Of a DNA stretch of 64,000 nucleotides, positions 26,095-36,727 are shown piece after piece. The notes beneath the pieces are model-generated. The model worked only from the letters and a program-made list of their open reading frames with translations, ran no database searches and had not been told where the DNA came from. This DNA comes from Bigelowiella natans CCMP2755 (lineage: Eukaryota > Cercozoa > Chlorarachniophyceae), in assembly GCA_000320545.1 (NCBI GenBank), contig ADNK01003348.1:33511-97510 (forward strand). The letters run 5' to 3'. The position numbers and the translations under genes are program-made. Position 1 is the first letter of the stretch. Every line of letters begins with the position of its first letter.

Positions 26095-26706
26095 CGTGTT
26101 CTGAGTAATGCTCTCAGCCTCCAACTTCCATCGCTATTGTGCGGTACCCAGCGGGTAAACAACTGCAAGTCTACGCTTGCATCACGAGTGTAAATATAGA
26201 TATATCGAGCGGGATCTGATGAGGCAGCACCTTGCATGATCTCCCCCGCGTGCGGGCCAGTAATGTGAAGTCCCAGGACACGTTCTTCGTCATTCTTATC
26301 AACGATGCACTTGACATACCCCCGAGAAGAATGATCCTCAGCTCCAATTTCAGAGGACGATCCCCCCGCCGTTTCGAGCTAGACGTATTCATTCGTAAGG
26401 ATCAAAACCAGGATAGGACGAAGGGGGGGAGAGTGGCATGATTCCGATTCTCAGATCTTACCAGTGACCATTCGAGGGGCTTGAAGTAGCAATGATAAAC
26501 CTAGAGAGATTGTAATGATGATGATGATGATGATGATGATTGAGAGGCTGCTGGTGGCAATGATGATGGTGCAGTATTTCACGATTCATCAATAACGCTA
26601 GGATGCTAGTTAACGATGCGTGTATATCATATGTACATCGATGTTGTCTTCTCCTATCTCCGCTGCCGCCTCTTCCTCACTAAGATGTCATTAATACATT
26701 AAAAAG

Positions 26707-26754
<48 letters not shown>

Positions 26755-26817
26755 GCGTCGGTTAACGGAAAAAAAGCTCTTGCCGTTTGTGACTCAAAGT
26801 CGTCGTGTGAGATTTCA

Positions 26818-26855
<38 letters not shown>

Positions 26856-27537
26856 ACACACGCATCGTAAAGTATATGAGCTCTGCATCGTCTCCTCACC
26901 TCTTTCCTATGCAAGCATACTCAAGGGGCGTGAAGACGGTGGTTGCGATCTGAAGAAACTAGCATTAGCAGCAAGACTAGATCGGCTGAAAGACTAGCGA
27001 GTTGGAGTGAAGGAAGGAGAGGGAGCGGGGGGGGGGGAAGTACTTACCCCCTCGTAGTTACAAGGCCGGAGCAGTTGTGATTTTGATGATGATGATGATG
27101 ATATCGATGATGCATCTCCCATTTGATCCCCCCCTCCGCTAAACAATCGATGCACCAGAGACCGTCCTCCTTTAACAACAACATCAACAAAAACAACAAC
27201 AAGCGATAAGCTAGTAGAAATATGAAGGCTCTCACATCCATATTAGGAAGTAGTAGTAGTAGTAGTAGTAGTAGTTGTATTAGCATTATTAGTGATATCT
27301 CTTTCTTTCTCTTTCTCTCTCTCTCCCTCCCTCCCCTCCCCCCCCCCTACTCCTTCCTCGAGTGAGCGACCAGCTATGGCAGCTGGGGTTAGCTCTGGGC
27401 GTCCCTCTGCAGCATCCCCCACAGCATAAATCCCCTCAACCGAAGAACGATCAAACTACAAACACCAGGCACCTCATATATTAACGGATATACATACGAA
27501 TCTTGATGTATTTGCCTACCACCATATCCACTTCATT

Positions 27538-27568
<31 letters not shown>

Positions 27569-29279
27569 ATAACAACAATGACGACGATGACAGAAACAGC
27601 ATCAGCAGCAAAGAGCAGCAATGAGCTGCAGCGTTTATGGAAAACAATGAGGAACTTAAGAGATATTATGACGACGAGTGAGAGCACCTCATCTACGACG
27701 ACTTTCTTGGAATCAGAATTCAGCACAACGCCAGCAGATTCCAACCCTGAGAACAAAGCAGCAGCAGCAGTAGAAGAAGAAGAAGAAGAAGCTGTGATGA
27801 TAATGATGATAATGATGATGATGATGATGAAACGATAAATTGACAAGGAGGTCGCCATTTACCAGGCACGTTTTCGTGTAGGAGTACATACGCGGTTTTG
27901 ATTCTTAACGGATGTATAATTATGCGTATTTTTTGTTTGTATATATATATAAATATATATATATATATGTGTTTGTGTGTGCGTGTGTGTGTGCGTGTAG
28001 CTTTATAAAAGAGCGACTGTCATGTGACGATCTCCACTGCTTTGCATTGTATTGAAGACCCATTCACAACACAAACACATGGGCGTGCATATATATATGT
28101 AGTGATCTCAATAGTTTACATCTATGTTTCGAATACGGACTACCCACATATAGATCGGAGTTGTCGTAGTAGTATTAATTGTAGTAGTAGTAGCAGTAGT
28201 AGTACCCAGGCCTTCAGTGTTGGGATAACGGCCGATCTGAAATCACACCAAAATGTGCACGTGTTTGCGCGCGTGTGTTTGTCTGTGGGGCAGCAGTCGA
28301 AATGAGCGTGTGCTCTCTTAATGAATGAAGGACCGCTAGTAGGACAGTGTCAAAGTGTTCTTCTTTCAGCACTCCTCCTGCGTCTTCGTCGTGTTGGAGA
28401 TATCGTACGGTTAGCCTATGTGTCGGTTTCGGACGATCATAGATGATGATGATGATTGTAATGATGATGATGATGGCGATGTTGATGTTGGTGATGATTG
28501 ATAATGATTGATGGTGATGATAATGGTGATGATGATGATAATGATGATGATAATGATGATGATGATGATGATGAACAGCATAGAAGACCAAGTCAGCTAC
28601 CAAGAAATGACAGCATTCCCCATACAATCCTATCCCCAACTGCAGCATATAGTCCATGCTGTCTGCATCTTACCGGTCAAAACCGCTTGTGCTTTTGCCA
28701 GTTCCATCCGCCTCCACTCCTTCACCGCCCCCCCCCTCCTGCTTGAGCTCCTGGGGCTGAGACTTAACAACTTCCGTCGGGGTTGTGTTGGTGAGAAACC
28801 TTGTCCCGCTGTGCGCCATATGCTCTACCACCTCTCTTGCCATATCTTCATCATATCAACAGATATCATAGGTCACAGCGATGATGAAGTGCATGGAGCG
28901 GAGGGGGGAGGCGAGTTGGATTTGATAGTAATACAATTCATCAACATGAGCGCAAGCTATTCTTCAGTAAGAACGGGTTTATGAAATAGTGTATCTACAT
29001 ACACGAGGTGGCACTCCTATATTCTCCTGTTTTCTTCTCATCCTTTCTTTTGTTGTTGTTACTGGCAGTGGTGCTGGTGGGGGTGGTGCCGATGCCTAAC
29101 CTCGATCGAAACCGCGCAGAAACACGTCAGATCTGGCCATTACTGTCGTGGGGTACCTTCGTTATATGGCTCGGGTGAATGAATGGCTGAGCACCACGGT
29201 GACTTACCAATATAGTGGATGGTAAATTCCTCAAATCACTGCTAGGTCCTCCTCACAGACGTAGGATCTTTCTCTATCT

Positions 29280-29325
<46 letters not shown>

Positions 29326-30117
29326 CACTCTCTCTTCCAACGTCAGTACCGCCATGGTGTGTTGTTGCAACAGATCAGTATTACCCCATTTGTGTGAGGA
29401 AACCTGCACACTCAAGAGCGACGTATGAAGCTCCAATGACAAGGCAGGATCCAGGCTAAGAATGATGATGATGATGGTGACGATGATGATGATGGTGATG
29501 ATAGGAAACACGATTGAAAAGCGTATCACTGCAAGCTGCGAAATCATTAAAATAATGAATTGCTGAAAATGAAATGCTCTACAGAATGGCCGCTACCTCC
29601 TCCTTCATTGAGAAGATGTCGTCGGAAGTGATGCAGTGCTCTCTTCCCCCTGGAATGTCAACCAGCTTTGGCCGCCCCCCGACTGCACAAATGCGGGGGC
29701 ATTTTGCCATTCGTCAATTTTGAGACGGGGGAGGGGAAGGGGCGGTCGTTCGTTTTCGATAACAAGTTGTGAAAGGCATTGTCCGCTTTACATCGTGTGA
29801 TCTAATTATGCATGTTCATCCTACCGGCAAGCAGGATATGATCTGCTTTCAACTCACGCTCGGAGCCATCGGCAAAACGTGCTTTCACCACCCCTGAAAC
29901 GCAAAGGAGAAGGAGAACGAGAAGTGAGGCCGAGAGAGGGGGCGGCGGGGGAGGGGGGGGAGCTGTGCAGAAGAAAGAGAAGAAGAAGAAGAAAAAGAAG
30001 AAGAAGAAGGGGTAGTTCTAAAAGGTAATGTGGGAGAGTAGGCAAGAAGATAAGAGGTGACTCGCAAGCCTCACTCGGCGTCATTAGGACGCTAATAAAT
30101 CACATATACACACACAA

Positions 30118-30173
<56 letters not shown>

Positions 30174-31590
30174 GTGAACCACAACTTCTGGCACCACTAC
30201 TAGTAGCACCTTTTCTTTGGATCGTGCCTTTAGCATTAATGTACTTAACGCCCTCTTTCATAAGCGCCGACTGCCGGTGCAGCAGTAAGTAAATAAGCTT
30301 CGTATAAAATACGCATTGCTGCGCAACTATATCAGAATGATGACGACAATGAATACTGCTGCTACTGCTACGGCTACTAATACTAATACTACTACCTTAT
30401 ACCCAAAGTTGATGGACTTTATGTGCGTCTTTTGTGACAAAAAAGAGCGCAATCAGTTACGTAGACGACACCGATTCAGCTGTTTTATCATGCATTCTAC
30501 TTGGAACGCTGCTGGAAGTCGATTATATTCTCCTCCTCTCTCTCTTCCCTCTCCTTCCCTTCTACTGCAGCATAGCCTGCACGACATAATAGCCACCTGC
30601 ACGTTGCTGATAGCCTTTTCCCAATCGAAAGCTACTTCGTCCTTGTCGAACGTCCAGCCGTACACGCTGCTCTCCTTCTTTAGAAGATGGAACTTCAAGA
30701 GAGGGGGACAAAGGGGGACAAAGACATACGGACGAGAGATGTTGCAAATCACAAACCCTAATGGACTTCCCAACTTCTCCAGCATGATGGAGCAGCTTCT
30801 TTGGAATACAGCCTAGTTTGGATCGAATTCCGTGATACGATCATATTTTTCATGAGTTGTTTGACCGAACACGTGTTATCATGTAGCATGCCAATCACAG
30901 TTTGCACGCTTGTATTGCTGCTAGTGTTGTGATGCTGTTGACGACTACGATGGTAAAAAGGATACATCATTAAAAGTACACAGTTCCTTCTGATTTAATC
31001 ATTCTTCTATATTTTGAGTCATCCTCATTGAGCCAGACCTACATTCACGCATGTTCCTCCGATATCCCACATAGTTCTAAGATGGTACATACAATCAATC
31101 AACATGCACCGGTAACTGCTTTTTGAATACAGCACCCGCGGGGTGATGGAGATACATAATCAAGGACGGCGACCGTTTTGCCCAGCTTAGCAGCCTCACT
31201 AAGTTGCAGGAGAACAAAGTAATAAGATGCACAGCAGACGCCCATAAATTATTGTGATTAACTTAGATTTATCGTCAAAGTGACGTACCGCGATGCTGCT
31301 AGTCCCCCGCTACCCCCTCCGATAACCACGAGGTCATATTTGATGTCGTTCACTGCAATGTAGTCGTTGATGCACGGTGAAGGTCAAGAGAACAAATGAA
31401 TGTGCTGACCTTTATCGTCGTCCAAGCCGTCATTGCTTGAAGGTCTTCGTAGATTCGCATAGAGTCCCCGCAGTGTACACCCTAGCAAATTGGTGCGACG
31501 CTGGTTGCCACCTCGGAGCCCACGCTGGTGAGGAGGGAGCAACCGCAGCAGCATGGCGGCCGTGCTGGACCTGCTGCTCGTGCTCCTCAT
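25692..31590 (-). CDS. Thioredoxin reductase, large type, selenocysteine-containing
   Basis: Twenty-four exons keep frame end to end: 31590..31410, 31352..31289, 31198..31136, 31076..31039, 30812..30757, 30677..30597, 30428..30396, 30270..30210, 29893..29825, 29682..29597, 29455..29385, 29156..29101, 28845..28674, 28415..28334, 28236..28206, 27746..27688, 27455..27371, 27169..27048, 26949..26900, 26679..26637, 26500..26462, 26378..26231, 26055..25985 and 25769..25692 (612 residues). It passes electrons from NADPH through FAD to thioredoxin. Motifs: FAD Rossmann VVIGGGSGGLAA, redox disulfide GGTCVNVGCIPKK (Cys112/Cys117), NADPH-side GASYVALECAGF, second FAD motif IYAVGDAA, TTVFTPLEYACIG, and HPTSAEE with catalytic His585/Glu590. 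The end reads Ser-Cys-TGA-Gly-TAA, matching the Cys-Sec-Gly tail of large TrxRs. An Arg-rich N-terminal extension of about 70 residues suggests an organelle. Two low-complexity insertions (Gly/Glu and poly-Ser) lie in loops. Confidence 0.95.
25698..25700 (-). other. UGA selenocysteine codon
   Basis: Minus-strand reading is TGC TGA GGC TAA: Cys, Sec, Gly, stop. The preceding exon is in frame with conserved HPTSAEE. Recoding would need a SECIS hairpin in the 3' UTR downstream on the minus strand; I could not identify one by eye. Confidence 0.85.
25807..26098 (+). repeat. Cluster of (CA)n / (GT)n microsatellites
   Basis: CA at 25807-25842, GT at 25930-25966 and GT at 26060-26092, in the last two TrxR introns. 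On the minus strand the third run leads straight into the CATAG acceptor of the exon at 26055. TA and CA runs at 26710-26749 and 26818-26860 occupy the intron between the exons at 26900 and 26679. Confidence 0.9.
28448..28573 (+). repeat. (ATG)n imperfect trinucleotide tract
   Basis: Imperfect GATGAT/ATAATG array in the TrxR intron between the exons at 28674 and 28415. Similar arrays lie in other TrxR introns (27539-27566, 29462-29503). Confidence 0.9.
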
Positions 31591-32575
31591 GCGGAAGCGG
31601 TGTGAGCCGGTTCAGATATGTCAAAAAAGCATCGGTAAGACATCTAAGAGTTTCAAATTCAGTTTCATCCTCCTATTCAATTCGGCGACAGGGCATTGGC
31701 TTTGTCTCTCAAGGAAAAAAACTCATCAGTCACGATGCTCACAGCTGTCGATCTCCTTGTCGACCTGTTGGACATGGCGTGACGAAGAGAGAAGGGAAGG
31801 GGGGGGCATAGCTAGACAGGGGAGGGGGGATTCATAGCGTTGAACAAGCAAGCTCCATCCTCACTGTTTTCGCACGTGATCTCAGCAAACATCGACATCG
31901 TCAACGTGATTCATTGCATGGAACACGTTGCCATTGCCCAGATTGCACGTTGCTGTGCACATCGCACGTTCTCGCACGACCGGCATCCTGATGATTATAG
32001 ATATGATATTACTTTGTCTATTATGATGACAGCGACGTGTTGTCGCATGGGTGTTGTTCACTGAGGGCACTGCAGCCGGAGCAGCGCCAAGACGAGGCTG
32101 ATCGGAGGGAGAAGCTTTTTGCCGAACGCTTTGCCAGTTTGCCCCGCCCGCGGCGATTTTTGGGAGGGCCAGCTAGCCAGAGGGCGGGACTTTGCAAACT
32201 GCTTGGCATGTTGTTGAGGCTCTGTTGCATGCACATGCTTGTCTCCCATGAGGTTCTAGCACATGCAAATTTGATCAATGCTTCATTCAAATTCAAATTC
32301 ATGTCGCCGTCAAGTCATTGGTGGGCAGAATCGAAGCGAGCGGCGGCGGCTGGTGTCGTGAAAGAAATGGATCGTCTTCTTCAATGTGAAGCACACGAAC
32401 ACCGACAGCTCAGGCTGCGCACGTGGCTGCTTTTTTGCGTGCAATGAATGTGTGCACCAAATCAGCACATGAGAACAAGGAAGATGAAGGGGGAGCTTCA
32501 TGCATGATTTCAGCTCGCAGGTTCTTCACCCAAAGAAGCAGCTGCAATCTTTTCATGCCTCTCATTCGTTGCACA
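31591..32575. other. Region upstream of TrxR
   Basis: Upstream of the TrxR start and beyond the 3' end of the HA-repeat gene. From about 31840 on it has the same TGCACG/CATGCA-rich composition as 23930-25000. No gene recognised; open frames on both strands look like mutual shadows. Confidence 0.45.
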
Positions 32576-33634
32576 TCACATTGATGTGAGATCCATCAAA
32601 TGGCATTTGCACTTTTCTTGCCCTCCCCCATTCGTCTTTCTCTGTTTGCGTTGGCCATCGATCGTTATGTTCATCGCGACATTTTGTGAGTAGGTTGAAA
32701 TTGGATTCCCAGGGTTTTCATTGTGCACTTGAAAGAGAAAATTGATTTTTTCTAGCCTGCCGATTTGTTCTTGAGTGAGTCTATTTTTCCTGCAAGCTGT
32801 CCGCTGTTTTTTACACCAACGACCTAATTTTCTGTCAGATTCGTCTTTCTCTGTTTGCGTTGGCCATCGATCGTTATGTTCATCGCGATATTTTATGAGT
32901 AGGGTGAAATTAGATTCCCAGAGTTCGCCACGCTCTTTCCCAAAGATGAAATTGATATTTTCTAGCTTGTCGATTCGTTCTTGAGTGAGTCTATTTTTCC
33001 TGTAAGCTTCCCGCTGTTTTTTACACCAACGACCTAATTTTCTGTCAGATTCGTCTTTCTCTGTTGTCGTTGGCCATCGATCGTTATGTTCATCGCGATA
33101 TTTTATTAACATCCCAAAAGTTTCCTCCCATGACGAACTAAAACGGTATACCATCGATGATAGAATCTCGTCTACATCATTCCACTGAATGGTCGAACTT
33201 AAACGATTTCCATGGCCAAGTTCCTCCAGTGAAACGATCTTAACCCGGGTCAAAAGAGTTTGTAGTGGAGACATATCGGTGCTTGTGGCGCTGCCCACCA
33301 ATCGCAGTTCCTTCCTTTCGGTATCGTGAAATGTTTCTTTCGAGGGATCCACACCTTTACCTATCCCCCGTCGGAGCGCTTTGCATGAGATTAAGAGCTC
33401 TTCGTCGTTTTCGACTAGACGCTGCAGGACTCCCCAGACGCCTTTGTGCCTGTTCATCGTTGAGGATTTCATCCTCTTGGTTTCCTGGGCAGAAGCTGCA
33501 CGTGTTTTCCTTTTCTTTGGGAGGTTCGCAGAGTTAACACGGTTGGTGCTCCGTAGACAGATTATGGAATTCAACCCACTACAGAAGTGAATGCTGGAAA
33601 ACTCACATTCTAGACGGATTTTTCCATACACCAA
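32576..33634 (-). CDS. Helicase-associated (HA) repeat protein, partly frameshifted
   Basis: A minus-strand frame of 352 codons without an early ATG; the first methionine is at 33472, so a 5' exon or start there is likely. It carries tandem units of about 69 residues of the HA type, with the hallmark W-x-x-x-F-x-x-L-x-x-Y: WEETFGMLIKYRDEHNDRWP and WESNFTLLIKYRDEHNDRWP, each followed by DRKLGRWCKKQR and a LEN/LEK-INF end. HA domains are frequent in algal and stramenopile helicases and orphan proteins and are thought to bind nucleic acid. A third unit (about 32590-32725) is present in the DNA but is one base out of frame, so the predicted tail is unrelated. No helicase core is visible. The repeats are 85-90 percent alike at DNA level by eye, suggesting recent duplication. 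It could be a decaying copy. Confidence 0.6.
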   Translation of the reverse strand: MVYGKIRLECEFSSIHFCSGLNSIICLRSTNRVNSANLPKKRKTRAASAQETKRMKSSTMNRHKGVWGVLQRLVENDEELLISCKALRRGIGKGVDPSKETFHDTERKELRLVGSATSTDMSPLQTLLTRVKIVSLEELGHGNRLSSTIQWNDVDEILSSMVYRFSSSWEETFGMLIKYRDEHNDRWPTTTEKDESDRKLGRWCKKQREAYRKNRLTQERIDKLENINFIFGKERGELWESNFTLLIKYRDEHNDRWPTQTEKDESDRKLGRWCKKQRTACRKNRLTQEQIGRLEKINFLFQVHNENPGNPISTYSQNVAMNITIDGQRKQRKTNGGGQEKCKCHLMDLTSM

Positions 33635-33678
33635 TCGCTAAAGATGTCCTTTGCTTTCGGTGGGAACTAGAACCTAGT

Positions 33679-34023
33679 TTGACGGCTGAAAGCTTCAAAA
33701 ACCAAAAAGAGGACCTGCTTGAGCTCATAAAGAATCCTAAATTGAGGAAAGCGGTTTCCTATTTCTTAAACCGGACTCTATGCACGTATATGCGCTGTGC
33801 TTACACAGACTTGGATGTCATTTTTGAGGAAGAAAGGTACCTTTGCGTTTATGATCTCTCAAATTCGTCTCTTCCATGGTCAATCTTGTCGTATGGAGGT
33901 CTGTTCTGGTGGCCCGTATTTGAATTTACTGAGAACGTATTCAATGCGATATTCGACTGCATAAACTACGATGATCCGATGCCAATGAATTTGCTCCAGG
34001 GCTCGGAACTCTGTGAACCTTAA
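33679..34023 (+). CDS. Unrecognised open frame, possible exon
   Basis: A plus-strand frame without ATG at its beginning; it opens further upstream to about 33610. The translation has normal amino-acid diversity (LTAESFKNQKEDLLELIKNP, PWSILSYGGLFWWPVFEF) and no low complexity, unlike most shadow frames here. No family recognised. It lies just upstream of the HA-repeat gene on the opposite strand and may be an exon or remnant. Confidence 0.2.
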   Translation: MTAESFKNQKEDLLELIKNPKLRKAVSYFLNRTLCTYMRCAYTDLDVIFEEERYLCVYDLSNSSLPWSILSYGGLFWWPVFEFTENVFNAIFDCINYDDPMPMNLLQGSELCEP

Positions 34024-34720
34024 AGCGAATCAGCTGTTGTGCAATCAGTGCGCCCACCACATCATTGCAGCGCAAATCTTTGAATGAAAAACTTCTCTGC
34101 AGCGCTTGGAAAATAAGTGTGAACAACAAAACCACAAAAAACCATGGTGACAAAGTCAGCTCAAGCGTGCGTGCAAAACCTAGCTAGCTAGCACCTCATT
34201 CGCAACGAGGTCAATGAACGTGTGCGTGCATGCATGCACTGCCTTGTTGTGTAAGCACAGTCGACTAGGCAGTGTTCAACGCGCACATTGCGCATCGTGT
34301 TTTTCCTAGTTTTTGCAGCAAACTGAATTTTGTGCAATGCTTCATGCATTTGTACTGTTCAATTAATGGATGTAAACAATCACATGTCTAGCTACACACT
34401 CACGTTTCTGATGTCATGTTCACGATTACTCGACTTGTTGCATCCTGCGATTTGATTCAATCCATGTGAAAATAGATCTAAGGGACAACACTTAAAAATT
34501 TGTGCTAGAGGATTCCATCAATTTCCACGTCATCATTTTTACTCTTTAAAAAATTAATCACAACTTCTACTAGCTGTGATGTCACGTTAAGCTTCCTGTC
34601 TGTAGATTCGCTGATAAAAATGTTGATCTTCTTTGAACCACCCTGACTTGTGCTCATTGCGACACCCATCGATTAACACTTGATGTTTCTCTACGATAAT
34701 CATTTGTTCACCTCTATTCT
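34024..34720. other. Intergenic region, no gene seen
   Basis: Contains TAGCTAGCTAG and CATGCATGCA blocks (34180-34260) like the other compositionally odd segments. Probable 3' flank of the Cys-rich gene on the minus strand. Confidence 0.5.
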
Positions 34721-35725
34721 TCATTTCATCTGAGGTCGAGAGCCAACATTTACAAGATTTGCTCTGGCTGCTTCGCGCTCATCGAGATACTTTGTGTGAA
34801 TTCCCAAAATTGTGTCGATAGATTCAAGGCCATAAGGGTGAGGGGAGTTGGATGCTACGCGGCACCAATTTAGCCCTAACTCATGATGTCCAACGTAGTT
34901 CGAAGTGAGGACTAGGTAGAACGATAGGATTTCCATCTCCTCGACCGTAAGCTCATCACATGGCTCTACAGTCGTCGAAATACGTTCATCCGATAAGCAA
35001 GGGCCTTGAATTCGATCCACGTATTTGAAATGAGCGATAGGCGCAACATCAAAGTCATTCCTGTATATGGGCTGTAGGTAGAGACGGTACTGTTCATCAC
35101 TGCAATAGTATTTGTAGCATTGAACGCATCCTAAACAGTTGCAGCATCCAGCACAGGAAAGTTTACAGCAGTCACCACACGCAGAATCATGCTTTAAGAC
35201 AAATTTCCGTTCTCCATTAGCATCAAAAAATTTTCCATCAACCACCAGCTCACCGCAGAAAGGAGCATCACACATCGTACCAAGACTGTACGTTCCGATC
35301 TTACTAGTTGAGTCAAAGTAGCTGAAGTTAAAACAACATGGAAGGCAGTTGCAACCATGTTTTATAGAAAATGTCTTGTCTGTCTCCGTCTTAAATGCTA
35401 TGGAGGGAAAGCAGCACTCAGAGCAGTCACAAAGTGTGCATGGCTTCAAGCTCTTGAAGTAATTATCGTGTCCAATTGTTAAGATAGGAGCTTTGGTAAA
35501 GGCCCCAAATACCTTTGGTTTCTTCGGGTTTTCCTTGAGGTCGGCATTTCCGGCAGCAGTTTCCATTGCAACTTTCAATGCCTCACGGAGACCCTCCAAC
35601 TCCGCCTTGAGGCGGTCTACATCAACGTCGGGTTCGTAAGAATCGGTTGCACCCTTTGAGACTAGGGGGCCATCATCCTTGCTATCTCTATCAACTTTCC
35701 CGCCATCAATGCTTTCCCTGTTCAT
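34721..35725 (-). CDS. Cys-rich protein, intronless paralogue
   Basis: An uninterrupted frame of 334 residues from ATG 35725 (the frame reaches 35743 through a GTG). The N-terminal 75 residues are charged and include a short coiled-coil (DRLKAELEGLREALKVAMET). The body is rich in Cys: CTLCDCSECCFPS, CNCLPCCFNFS, MCDAPFCGELVVDGKF, CGDCCKLSCAGCCNCLGC. It continues with YYCSDEQYRLYLQPIYR and AHFKYVDRI-GPC. The nearest analogy I can suggest is a scramblase or tubby-like beta-barrel, with low confidence. It is clearly homologous over its full length to the plus-strand gene at 36728-38030, but lacks both introns of that gene. Function unknown. Confidence 0.8.
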   Translation of the reverse strand: MNRESIDGGKVDRDSKDDGPLVSKGATDSYEPDVDVDRLKAELEGLREALKVAMETAAGNADLKENPKKPKVFGAFTKAPILTIGHDNYFKSLKPCTLCDCSECCFPSIAFKTETDKTFSIKHGCNCLPCCFNFSYFDSTSKIGTYSLGTMCDAPFCGELVVDGKFFDANGERKFVLKHDSACGDCCKLSCAGCCNCLGCVQCYKYYCSDEQYRLYLQPIYRNDFDVAPIAHFKYVDRIQGPCLSDERISTTVEPCDELTVEEMEILSFYLVLTSNYVGHHELGLNWCRVASNSPHPYGLESIDTILGIHTKYLDEREAARANLVNVGSRPQMK

Positions 35726-36727
35726 TTTTAGGCTCGTTATCACGTTATCACAGGGTCTGGATGTGGTGGAGCGTTTGGGATCTAGGCGGCGGGTTGAGAG
35801 GCAAAAGAGAGAGAGAGAGATAGAGCAGCTTTAAGTCCATAGAACTACTCTTAAACTACCCACAGAATCTGCAATGTAGGGTTACCTTCCTATATTCTGA
35901 GGATACGACTTCATGTTCTGCACATAATTGCAGGAAGCGGAGGAAAAGAAGTGATCCGTGGCTGTTTGCTATAAGTACTGACTGCGTTCGGACTTTAGTT
36001 CATTCATTGTGACGAATTTCTGTACAAAAGACAAAAGAAAATCGATTTTTTTAGTATGCAAACGCAGGAATTTTATAGGAAATACTTAATTTTCTTCTTT
36101 CTGCGAGATGCAGACAGGATGCTCCCATTTTCCTAGTTTTCCTCTGGCCACAGAAGACTTCTCAATGGAGTTCAACATTGAAAACTAGCAGGCGAATTTA
36201 AGAATAAGTGCATCGTAAAATCAATTCAGTGTAGAATTCGCCTAAATTAGAAGCTTTTGTTCGAAGCTGTTCACAAAAATAAGACTGACTAGTCTCTGAT
36301 ATTTATTTCATATTTCACACACCTTTTGCTCTCTTCTCAGATCCTCATAACAATTTTTGGACTACTCACCTCGTTCCACAGGTGGTATTAGTACCTTTGC
36401 ATCAAAAATAGCTGATACGAACACTTTATGGTTTATGGTAATATCACCTAATATAAAAGGCAGCAAGAAGAAATGTCCAAAAATAGTTCGTTGAAGCTGA
36501 CAACCTTGCACAAATTAAGGTGAAATCTACCAAAAATGTCCCTGTCTCCTGTGACGATATTACCTGTAGATCTTGAATAAACCCGCCGCGAATCTAACAT
36601 ACGACATCATTATAACTGTGTCTTTTCCTTAAGTTGCTGCTGAGATTGATAAATTAAAAATTCGTGTGCTCGCACTGTGCTACGAAGTGGTGCCGAGTGT
36701 CGAGAGCCGCCCACCAACACGCCACTC
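35726..36727. promoter_or_regulatory. Divergent region between the two Cys-rich paralogues
   Basis: About 1.0 kb between head-to-head starts, AT-rich with few microsatellites. I saw no inverted symmetry between the two halves, so the promoters do not seem to be recent mirror copies. Confidence 0.45.

Noticed and set aside
27503-27838. Plus-strand Ser/Thr-rich 111-codon frame
   Set aside because: Antisense to a well-supported TrxR exon and made mostly of ATC/TCA repeats.
28448-28573. Possible CRISPR-like regular array
   Set aside because: It is an imperfect ATG/ATA trinucleotide run in an intron, without spacer/repeat structure.
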